Of a DNA stretch of 64,000 nt, positions 16,784 through 24,274 are shown piece after piece. This DNA is from Parabacteroides sp. (lineage in GTDB: Bacteria; Bacteroidota; Bacteroidia; Bacteroidales; Tannerellaceae), in the NCBI GenBank assembly GCA_019417325.1, contig DXVO01000005.1, positions 1 through 64,000 of the forward strand, read 5' to 3'. The first letter of the stretch is position 1. Each line of letters starts with the position of its first letter. The notes below the pieces were generated by a model that saw nothing but the letters and a program-made list of their open reading frames with translations, was not told where the DNA came from and did no database searches. Made by a program: the position numbers and the translations under genes.

Positions 16784-18160
16784 ATGATGGAACACGAACT
16801 GGAAAATCAATTGAAGGCGTTAGAAAAGAAGGGTATCGATCGCCGGCATTTTTTTAAGATAATGGCAGCGGCAGGATTGTTGACTGCTGCAGGTACTCAG
16901 GAAGCTAAAGCTTTTTCAAGTAATGCAAAAGGTAAGATAGTCATTATAGGCGGGGGTGCTGCCGGTATCAGTATGGCTGCCCGTTTACAAAAATGGTTGA
17001 ATGAACCCGATATTACATTAATTGATCCCAGTGACCGTCAATTTTATCAACCGGGTTTTACCCTGATTGCCTCAGGAGTTTATGAACCGGGCGATGTATG
17101 GAAAAAACAAGAAGAATGTATGCCTGATGGTATTAAGTGGGTGAAAGACTCGGTTGCATCTGTTGATCCGGTCTGGAATCAGGTAACAACAAATAATAAC
17201 GGTAAGATAGCTTATGACTTTTTGGTTCTGACTCCGGGTATACAAATCAATTGGGAAAAAGTAGAAGGTATCACACATGATACGTTGGGTGAAGGAAATG
17301 CTCATTCTATTTATGACTTTGATGGAGCGCAGAAAACTTGGAAAGCACTGCAGGAATTTTCGAAAACAGGTGGACGTGGCATTTACACGGATACATATAC
17401 CAAGCACAAATGTGGTGGGGCTCCTAAAAAAATATGTTTGTTATCAGAGCACTATAACCGTAAACAGGGAACCCGGGATAAGGTGGAACTGAATTATTAT
17501 ACAGCAGCAAAAGAATTGTATGATATACCATATTTTACTCCTCGTTTGCTGGAAATATATAAGGAACGAAATATACCTATTAATCTGAATGTCCGGGTGA
17601 AAGGGGTGGATACAGCCGCTAAACAGGTTCATTTTGAGAAGATAGAAACGGTCGGTGACCAGAAGGTTTATACTCCGTTTGTGGAAGATTACGATTTTCT
17701 GCATTTCACACCTCCGATGTCGGCTCCTGATTTTGTCCGTGAAGCCGGACTGGGGTGGACAGAAGGCAAATTAGCAGCGGATGCCTGGGTAATGGTAGAT
17801 AAAGAAACTTTGGTTCATCAGAAATATCCGAATATTGTGTCGTTGGGTGATGTGGCTGGCATACCGACCAGTAAAACTTCTGCGGCTATCCGTAAGCAAG
17901 TGCCTATTGCTGCTAAAAACCTGATTTCACTGATGGAAGGTAAAGAACCTGCTGAAAAGTACGACGGTTATGCTGCCTGCCCGATAGTAACGGATTATGG
18001 ACATGTACTTTTGTGTGAGTTCAATTACAAAAAAGAGCCTGAAAATACATTCCCATTTACAATGCTGGATACATCAAAAGAACAGTGGGCTGCATGGATG
18101 TTGAAGGTTTATATGTTGAAACCGATGTATTTCTACGGTATGTTGAAAGGATTAGCTTAA
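16784..18160 (+). CDS. sqr: sulfide:quinone oxidoreductase, type II (SQRDL-like), with Tat-like signal
   Basis: A 458-residue FAD enzyme expected to oxidise sulfide and reduce quinone at the membrane. The FAD motif IVIIGGGAAGISMA begins near residue 51. Two segments match SQR active-site cysteines: KHKCGGAPKKICLL and YAACPIVTDYG, arranged as in the mitochondrial SQRDL class (KCAGAP...SCP). The N-terminus DRRHFFKIMAAAGLLTAAGT (residues 19-38) has a twin-arginine pair and hydrophobic stretch typical of Tat signals. The C-terminal ~60 residues are amphipathic and could attach to the membrane. A single gene after the LuxR-type regulator. Confidence 0.87.
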   Translation: MMEHELENQLKALEKKGIDRRHFFKIMAAAGLLTAAGTQEAKAFSSNAKGKIVIIGGGAAGISMAARLQKWLNEPDITLIDPSDRQFYQPGFTLIASGVYEPGDVWKKQEECMPDGIKWVKDSVASVDPVWNQVTTNNNGKIAYDFLVLTPGIQINWEKVEGITHDTLGEGNAHSIYDFDGAQKTWKALQEFSKTGGRGIYTDTYTKHKCGGAPKKICLLSEHYNRKQGTRDKVELNYYTAAKELYDIPYFTPRLLEIYKERNIPINLNVRVKGVDTAAKQVHFEKIETVGDQKVYTPFVEDYDFLHFTPPMSAPDFVREAGLGWTEGKLAADAWVMVDKETLVHQKYPNIVSLGDVAGIPTSKTSAAIRKQVPIAAKNLISLMEGKEPAEKYDGYAACPIVTDYGHVLLCEFNYKKEPENTFPFTMLDTSKEQWAAWMLKVYMLKPMYFYGMLKGLA

Positions 18161-18191
18161 TCATAACTCCCTATATTTAAAATGCCAAACT

Positions 18192-18234
18192 AAAAACCCC
18201 TCCAGCTCATTCGTATGAGCTTGGGGGGATTTTT
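18192..18234. terminator. bidirectional terminator between sqr and btuF
   Basis: A long hairpin with arms CCCCTCCAGCTCAT and ATGAGCTTGGGGGG around TCGT, preceded by five A and followed by five T, so it can end transcription from both convergent genes. Confidence 0.88.
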
Positions 18235-18240
18235 GTATAT

Positions 18241-19371
18241 TTACTCTTGCATTTTCCGGTAATAACGTGGTGTATAACCGGGTACTAGCTCGGGGTGGAA
18301 TATCCAGATCAAGTCTTTTAGCAAATAATCGGGATGTAAAGGAAATTCTTCGTAATAGGGAACGGCTCCTGTATTGCAGGTATAAATGTGACGTTTTTTG
18401 AATGCGTCGAAGTTCTCATAAGGCGTGTATTCCGTACGAAGTTCATTGTATGTCATCTCTTTTGCCTGATTGTATTTGACAAGCCAGATGTCGGCATGTA
18501 TGGCTTTGTCCAGGACTGTTTCAAATGCCAGCGGGGTGCTTCCTGCTCCTGGTAAATCATTAAAGAGATAATCTGCGCCTGCATCGCGGTACAGGTTTGC
18601 GATATAGCTGGAACCACTGGGGGTATACCAGGAGGAACCAAACTTCTTTTCGGAGATAACGGTAGGTCTGGGAATGTCTTTTTTTACCAGATTTTTTAGT
18701 TCCAGATAACTTTGTTCCGTAGCACGGAAGATTGAATCCGCCATCTTTTCTTTACCAAACAGCATGCCGTAAAAACGTATCCATTCGGTGCGTCCTAACG
18801 GTTGAGACTCCATGTAATCGGCTCCTTCAATAATGGGTATACCCAATTTCTCGACCGGACCATAGCTGCTGTTTTGGAAAGGAGAGACAATAACCAACTC
18901 AACGCCCTGGTCTATCATCTTTTCCACATTAGGAGCAGTCGCTTCTCCCATATCGGCAATCCGTCCGTTCTTCAGCCCTTCCTGAATGGTAGGGGTGTCC
19001 ATATAGCGCGGTTCACAAACACCTATAATCTTGTCGGTTTCTCCAAGCTGGTCGATAATGGCTGCATGGACAGAAGTGTATACTACTATGTTCTGTACCG
19101 GAATTTGTACAACTGTGCCTTTGGGGAGGTTCGCCGGAACAGGCTTCTTACGGTCAACCAGCAAATAGCGTTGTAAAAGCCGGGTACTGTCCCAAGGGTC
19201 ATGTATCTCTACTGAAGTATAATTTTCGAAATGTTGGGTGGAGAAGCCTTGGGCATAGCGGATGGTGTCGGATGAAAATGCTTGTTCAGTACTTTGTTGC
19301 TTATTTATTTGTGAGCAAGACACAAATAAACAAGCAATGAGTAAAGTTGAGATTAATTGTTTGTACTTCAT
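18241..19371 (-). CDS. btuF: cobalamin-type periplasmic substrate-binding lipoprotein
   Basis: A 376-residue class III (helical-backbone) ABC binding protein. The lipoprotein signal ends LFVSCSQ with C19 and no acidic run afterwards, so it should face the periplasm. Typical segments include VVYTSVHAAIIDQLGETDKI and AATAPNVEKMIDQGVELVIV-like sequence (EATAPNVEKMIDQ). Standing third behind a cobalamin riboswitch, btuB and btuG, it should hand corrinoid to a BtuCD importer, which is not in the window. It lies 21 bp after btuG. Confidence 0.88.
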   Translation of the reverse strand: MKYKQLISTLLIACLFVSCSQINKQQSTEQAFSSDTIRYAQGFSTQHFENYTSVEIHDPWDSTRLLQRYLLVDRKKPVPANLPKGTVVQIPVQNIVVYTSVHAAIIDQLGETDKIIGVCEPRYMDTPTIQEGLKNGRIADMGEATAPNVEKMIDQGVELVIVSPFQNSSYGPVEKLGIPIIEGADYMESQPLGRTEWIRFYGMLFGKEKMADSIFRATEQSYLELKNLVKKDIPRPTVISEKKFGSSWYTPSGSSYIANLYRDAGADYLFNDLPGAGSTPLAFETVLDKAIHADIWLVKYNQAKEMTYNELRTEYTPYENFDAFKKRHIYTCNTGAVPYYEEFPLHPDYLLKDLIWIFHPELVPGYTPRYYRKMQE

Positions 19372-19392
19372 TTATAATAAAACATAATTTGT

Positions 19393-20481
19393 TTACTTGC
19401 AGACAAAATATGCTCCCATCGGATTAATACTGGAAACTCCAAAAGAGTTAAGTTTTTTCCCTTCCTGGGAGAATATGTACATGTCTCCTGTATTTGTATG
19501 ATCGGATGTTCCAATATAAATGTTTTCAGAATTAGGATCGACATTTATAGAACAAGGATTTTTTACAGTTGTTCCATCTGAAATAAAATTGCTTTTAAGT
19601 TCTTTATTTGCTTTTGCATCATATAAGATAAACTTGACATTCTTTGGAAGCCAGTTTTCATCATTTTCAGAACTAATGACATATAGCTTGTCGTTTACTA
19701 GTTTGGCAAAAATATTTTGGTTTGTATAAATTGGTGTAGATTTGCCTGTACTTAAGTCAACTTGATTGACAGAAGCTTTTATATCGGTAAAATTCCCACC
19801 GCATTTTACATATAACTTTCCATTACTATCCGCTTCAACAGACATTGGATTTACTCCGACAACAATCTTTTTTTCTTCTGTAAGGGAAATAGGGTCAACC
19901 ACTGATAAGGTTGAATCAGGTACAGGATTATATCCTCCGGAATTAGCCACATATAATTTACCTCCTGTAGCACATACTTGGTAAGGATTCGGACCGACCT
20001 TTACTTTTTGGGTTATCTCCATTGTTGTTGTATCGATAACAGCCAAATGTCCATCAAATAAAACAGCATAAACTTTTCCTGCATATCCCGTAAAGCTACG
20101 AGGGGATTGGGGTTGTCCAGCTTCATCTTTAGGAGATATTGTTTTTATTGATTTTGCATTTAAATCTGTAATCTCTATGGTGTTGGATTCATCCACTGCA
20201 ATATACATTTTAGAACCATATATTAGCATGTCATTAGCCGTATCTCCCAATCCTCGGGCATTAATGGCAGAGAAAACTTTAGGGTTAAGGACTTTTGCTG
20301 TTTCATCATAAGAATCTAATGTTGCATTATTAGACTTCCATTTACCGCTATTCAAAATGTAGATTTGAGAAGTGGTGGGTTTAACCGGATCATTGTTGTC
20401 ATCATCTTTGTTGCATGATGTAAAGGAAAGAGTGAGTGAGCAACAGGCTGCAGAAAATAAAATAAGTTTTTTTGTTTTCAT
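19393..20481 (-). CDS. btuG: surface corrinoid-capture lipoprotein, YncE-like beta-propeller
   Basis: A 362-residue lipoprotein. C23 is followed by NKDDDNND, an acidic lipoprotein-export signal that directs Bacteroidales lipoproteins to the cell surface. The rest is a YncE-like propeller with repeated blades (YAGKVYAVLFDGHLAVIDTT, ATGGKLYVANSGG, DSNGKLYVKCGG, NPNSENIYIGT-type). Its position directly after btuB under a cobalamin riboswitch matches BtuG of Bacteroides, which binds vitamin B12 with very high affinity and caps BtuB. Start confirmed by the lipobox spacing; 16 bp after btuB. Confidence 0.87.
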   Translation of the reverse strand: MKTKKLILFSAACCSLTLSFTSCNKDDDNNDPVKPTTSQIYILNSGKWKSNNATLDSYDETAKVLNPKVFSAINARGLGDTANDMLIYGSKMYIAVDESNTIEITDLNAKSIKTISPKDEAGQPQSPRSFTGYAGKVYAVLFDGHLAVIDTTTMEITQKVKVGPNPYQVCATGGKLYVANSGGYNPVPDSTLSVVDPISLTEEKKIVVGVNPMSVEADSNGKLYVKCGGNFTDIKASVNQVDLSTGKSTPIYTNQNIFAKLVNDKLYVISSENDENWLPKNVKFILYDAKANKELKSNFISDGTTVKNPCSINVDPNSENIYIGTSDHTNTGDMYIFSQEGKKLNSFGVSSINPMGAYFVCK

Positions 20482-20497
20482 TCTATTTATATTTAAA

Positions 20498-22495
20498 TTA
20501 ATAATGTATACTGGCTGTTAATCGCCAGGAACGCCCCGGCATTGGATAGTATTGGATTACATCGTAAGTTTTATTTGTTAAGTTTAAAAGTTCGCCTTGT
20601 AGTCTTAGTTTGCAATGTTTGATGTTAAATTCTCTGTTGACTGAAATATTCTGTTCTGTATATTTTTTTATCAAATTGTCTTCTATGTTTTGTGGCAAGG
20701 CATACCGGTCTCCTACACAGTTTATATAATAACTTAGATTTAACCAATGGGTTTGTAGAGATAAGGATATGTTTCCTGAATGCTTCGGTGTATAGGGAAG
20801 CTGATTACGATAGTTTTTAGCTTCTTTATCTGTTATATCTATGGCCTTTTGATAGGAGTAAGTACCATCCAATAAAAATGAAATATTCGTATTTACCGGA
20901 ATTTCCGCACTAAAATTTATATCCAGTCCTCCAATGGATACTTCTCCCATATTCATCATTTTCCAAATAAACATGGTCGGGATTGCCACAATTTTATCTT
21001 TAACCCGATTATAGTATCCGTCAATAGAAATATTGGCATAACGGGTTAAAGGCAATTCTCCGCTCCATGTTAAACCTGCATTGTATTGGGATGCACGCTC
21101 TGGCTGTAGATTTGTATTCCCTATCCGTAAATAGTACATGTCATTGAATGTTGGCATACGGAAAGCATCTTTATAGGAGAATCTTACCCGAAAGTTTTGT
21201 TCCTGAAGAATTCTCCAGGAAAGGCTGGCCGCGGGAGAAATGCGTTTACGGTCTGCCGGACGCAAGCCTGTCTCTACCTGTTCTGTAATATAAGTTCCTA
21301 ATAAACTTGCAGTAACAGTTAAGCGCGGGCTTTTGTATTGTGATGCAAGGACTGATAAGGAGGTATATCTTTTAGGAAAAGGACATTGGGGCAAGGTGTT
21401 ATCCAACGTGTTGACAAAGAAGTCTTCTGTTAGTGAGAATGACAATCTTTTAACTGGCGTATATAGAATAGAAGCAGACCCATAATATTCGTTTTGAGTG
21501 TAACGATCCACTTGTCTTCCATTTTCGTATTTATTATTTACGTCTAAATATTTATTCCATGAATAATTATATTTCCCTTGTACCTGAAGTGACAACTTTT
21601 CAGAAAAATGATTTTGATAATAAATTTGGGCAAAAGCATTTTTATCCCATAAACGTTCTCCTGAATAGTCATTGTATAGAATCACAGAGCCAGGCAGACC
21701 TCGTTCAGAATCAAAATAATATCCTTTTATCTGTAAAGTACTGTTAGGAGTTAAATTCCCATATAAATTTAATTCGGTTCTCCATGTTTCAATATCGCTG
21801 TTATTCCTTCTCTTTTTTTCTGTTTGTTGTCCGTTTTTTAGTGTAAAAGAATAATCACCTTTTGCTTTTAAATAGTCACCATGTAAAGATACGGCCCATT
21901 TTTTTCCTATTTTCTGGTCATAATGAAGATAGGGATTTATTAGTCCGAATGACCCCCCTTTAACTTGTGCTTTTAAATGAAACGGTCGGTTTGTAAATTC
22001 CGGCCTACTTGTCTTTATACTCAGCGCCCCAGCCGATGCATACATCCTTGCTGTCTGGAAGATATCGTCGGATTGCCCGATGGATAGGGATACCATTTCC
22101 ACATTATCCAATGAAAAACGGCTGATATCCACTTGTCCGCTTTGGGCATCGGTTATGGTTACGCCGTCATAGCTGACAGCCGTATGTTTGGCTCCAAGAC
22201 TACGAACAGAGACGGTCTTTAAACCTCCGATACCTCCATAATCCTGCACTGTAACACCGGAAAAACGTTTTACAACTTCCGATAAATCCTGTACGCCCAG
22301 CCTTTCAATGCTGCTACGATCCATTATTTGCAAAGGAGTAGCTTCGCGCGTTACAGACGGACGCGATTTACCAAGGACCTCAACATCGTTTAGTTGATAG
22401 GTTTTAGTCGTATCGACTTGTGCCTGTAAAAACAGAATGCCATTAAGCCAGCATAATAACAGGCTTAAAATCCTCTTGATGTACGTATTTTGCAT
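20498..22495 (-). CDS. btuB: TonB-dependent vitamin B12 outer-membrane transporter
   Basis: A 665-residue receptor. The signal peptide ends near FLQAQ (residues 1-25). The TonB-box region and plug follow (SVRSLGAKHTAVSYDGVTIT near 98-117), with no carboxypeptidase-like N-domain, as in BtuB. A 22-strand-type barrel ends LTASIHY. It is the first gene after a well-formed cobalamin riboswitch, and btuG and btuF follow at 16 and 21 bp, so transport of cobalamin is well supported by context. Confidence 0.93.
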   Translation of the reverse strand: MQNTYIKRILSLLLCWLNGILFLQAQVDTTKTYQLNDVEVLGKSRPSVTREATPLQIMDRSSIERLGVQDLSEVVKRFSGVTVQDYGGIGGLKTVSVRSLGAKHTAVSYDGVTITDAQSGQVDISRFSLDNVEMVSLSIGQSDDIFQTARMYASAGALSIKTSRPEFTNRPFHLKAQVKGGSFGLINPYLHYDQKIGKKWAVSLHGDYLKAKGDYSFTLKNGQQTEKKRRNNSDIETWRTELNLYGNLTPNSTLQIKGYYFDSERGLPGSVILYNDYSGERLWDKNAFAQIYYQNHFSEKLSLQVQGKYNYSWNKYLDVNNKYENGRQVDRYTQNEYYGSASILYTPVKRLSFSLTEDFFVNTLDNTLPQCPFPKRYTSLSVLASQYKSPRLTVTASLLGTYITEQVETGLRPADRKRISPAASLSWRILQEQNFRVRFSYKDAFRMPTFNDMYYLRIGNTNLQPERASQYNAGLTWSGELPLTRYANISIDGYYNRVKDKIVAIPTMFIWKMMNMGEVSIGGLDINFSAEIPVNTNISFLLDGTYSYQKAIDITDKEAKNYRNQLPYTPKHSGNISLSLQTHWLNLSYYINCVGDRYALPQNIEDNLIKKYTEQNISVNREFNIKHCKLRLQGELLNLTNKTYDVIQYYPMPGRSWRLTASIHY

Positions 22496-22539
22496 AATTA
22501 TCGATTTATCAACCTCTTCACCCGAGAGATTGTATAAAG

Positions 22540-22770
22540 GATTATGGCAGGTTTTCTGGCTTGCTCTCCCTTATTTCGGCTACCTTCCCAACTTAATAGT
22601 TGACAGTGGACAAGTGACAGTTATACTGAACTTTCCATTTGCTGGCTATTTGTCAGTGGCAACGAGATTTGCCGGGGTTTCAGAACTTACAGCTACGGGT
22701 ACAGCGCCGTACTTTCAACGGCTTCCCTTTTACTAACAGACCGTGGAAACGGTTCTGTTACACCATAATC
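22540..22770 (-). promoter_or_regulatory. cobalamin (adenosylcobalamin) riboswitch
   Basis: Read on the minus strand. P1 is formed by GATTATGG (22763-22770) and CCATAATC (22540-22547). Conserved blocks appear in order: GGGAAGCCGT, CTGTACCCGTAGCTGTAAG, the B12 box GCCACTG, GGGAAGGTAGCC, and AGCAAGCCAGAAAACCTGCC. It controls the btuB-btuG-btuF transcript, normally repressing when cobalamin is plentiful. The peripheral segment between the B12 box and GGGAAGG carries an arm of a dispersed genomic repeat (22598-22623). About 45 nt separate P1 from the btuB start. Confidence 0.95.
22598..22623. repeat. dispersed palindromic repeat, copy B (half element inside the riboswitch)
   Basis: One arm of the same repeat as 2455-2477, matching over 26 bp with a single difference (GTGGACAAGTGACAGTTA against GTTGACAAGTGACAGTTA). 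No second arm or loop is present. It occupies the variable peripheral arm of the cobalamin riboswitch. Confidence 0.65.
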
Positions 22771-22776
22771 TGCGTA

Positions 22777-22784
22777 CAAAGATA
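22777..22784 (-). promoter_or_regulatory. -7 promoter element of the btuB riboswitch transcript
   Basis: TATCTTTG on the minus strand (22777-22784), placing the transcript start close to the first base of the riboswitch P1 stem at 22770. It lies directly beyond the terminator of the C11 peptidase gene; no clear -33 element. Confidence 0.6.
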
Positions 22785-22800
22785 TAATACTTTTGAACAT

Positions 22801-22832
22801 AAAAAAAGGGTATCCGGTTTTTCCGGATACCC
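22801..22832 (-). terminator. terminator of the C11 peptidase gene
   Basis: GGGTATCCGG (22808-22817), TTTTT, CCGGATACCC (22823-22832): a perfect 10-bp stem. On the minus strand it is followed by seven T (22801-22807). Confidence 0.92.
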
Positions 22833-22883
22833 CACAGGTGTATTTGTTAAGGATTCATCAAGTAGAGTATCTATTCAATTAGT

Positions 22884-24104
22884 TTATTTCCTGTCTTTAT
22901 CAAAACCAGTCGCTTTGGACCAGTCATAATTGTTTTTGAATGCAGTATTTACCTGATTGAAAATTGGGGTATTCTGGAGTACCGGCAAATAAAAAGACAG
23001 ACCGCTTCCATACTCCCATATTCTTGACATAAGTTCTTCCTGCCCTGCAATTTCTCCCGGGACAAAGTAATATTGTATGATTGTTTTATTTATTGCGTTT
23101 TTAAATGTGTTTTTTAAATCTTCGTTTTCTGATAAGAAATATAACCCGCTTATATCCAGTAAAACAGACTCGTAATAATCAACGAGATATTTATTTTCAT
23201 TGAGAGTATGACGCATTTCGTCATAACTCATATTTATACTTTCCAGTAGCTTGGAGGTTGCGGTTGCCAGATTTTCCAGTTCGGATGTTTTTGTTATGGC
23301 AACAGTAAATCCACCAAAAGTATTTTTATCTTTATTCGTATAATCTGTATAGCTTAGCTTGGCAGCTTTGTACAAGTCTGCATGTGGTTTAGTATATAGA
23401 TATGGGATAATTGTTTCATAGGGATATCCGTATCCGGGAAGAGGAAGAGCAGATGCCATTATGTAGTCGCATTTATTCCGTAGCTGGTAAACACTTTCGG
23501 CATTGGACATATTGCAGGCATGGAAAATAATAAAATCATATTTTACAGGAAGTATTTTTGCCAGGTCTGCAATTTCCAGCGTACTTCCATAACGGTCCGG
23601 ACCTGCTATGCCTTTGGTTTCGTTGTTATTTTTTATTTCAGGTAACCAGCCATTACCGTGTGCTCCGATTATCAATCCTTGTGACTCTGCCGGATAAAGA
23701 GTGACGACATCATTCAATACAGTCTGCATTACATTCGGACTTCCGGCATCTTGATCTTCGTAGGTTTTGACCACTTGGCTGACGATCATGTCTGTTGTGT
23801 CGTGCGTGATTTCCAATAATACCGGCTGACCGAATTGGGTTAAATGGTTGGAATTATCAAGATATACCAATAGGGTTCCATCTATATCATCATTCCAGCC
23901 TTCTTCCATTTGGTTTACAGTCTCTTCCAACGCATACCATAAACTCATATCTCCTACCAGATATGCTAAAACAGTACGATTCGTTTTTGCATGCGGTCTG
24001 GCTTCATTCGGATCTATGGGAGGAATATCGGGAGCATCCTCTTTGCTGCAATTTGTAAATCCAACGGCAAATAGCAATAATAATAAAAAGTAGAACTTTT
24101 TCAT
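22884..24104 (-). CDS. clostripain-type (C11) cysteine peptidase lipoprotein
   Basis: A 406-residue lipoprotein (C19, followed by SKEDAPD, a likely surface-export signal). The C11 catalytic dyad is visible as H149 in IIGAHGNGWLPE and C197 in FIIFHACNMSNAE. Lys/Arg residues between them (K164 in NETKGIAG, R171) are possible self-cleavage sites, as in the Parabacteroides merdae enzyme PmC11. Expected to cut proteins after Lys or Arg at the cell surface. A -7 box TACTTTTG (24135-24142, minus) precedes it and a strong terminator follows, so it is a single-gene unit just upstream of the B12 operon. Confidence 0.9.
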   Translation of the reverse strand: MKKFYFLLLLLFAVGFTNCSKEDAPDIPPIDPNEARPHAKTNRTVLAYLVGDMSLWYALEETVNQMEEGWNDDIDGTLLVYLDNSNHLTQFGQPVLLEITHDTTDMIVSQVVKTYEDQDAGSPNVMQTVLNDVVTLYPAESQGLIIGAHGNGWLPEIKNNNETKGIAGPDRYGSTLEIADLAKILPVKYDFIIFHACNMSNAESVYQLRNKCDYIMASALPLPGYGYPYETIIPYLYTKPHADLYKAAKLSYTDYTNKDKNTFGGFTVAITKTSELENLATATSKLLESINMSYDEMRHTLNENKYLVDYYESVLLDISGLYFLSENEDLKNTFKNAINKTIIQYYFVPGEIAGQEELMSRIWEYGSGLSFYLPVLQNTPIFNQVNTAFKNNYDWSKATGFDKDRK

Positions 24105-24274
24105 CTTTGTTTTTTAATAGTTGTTATTTCGAAACAAAAGTATCATTTGCAAAGATGAGATAGTGGATAAATTGTCACATTTTGGGTTCGTATCGTCACT
24201 ATATTTTTTGAAAAACAACCTTTTAAAATGAGAGTTTATTACATAACATGCTGTTAGAATTAGCTGTGATTGTT

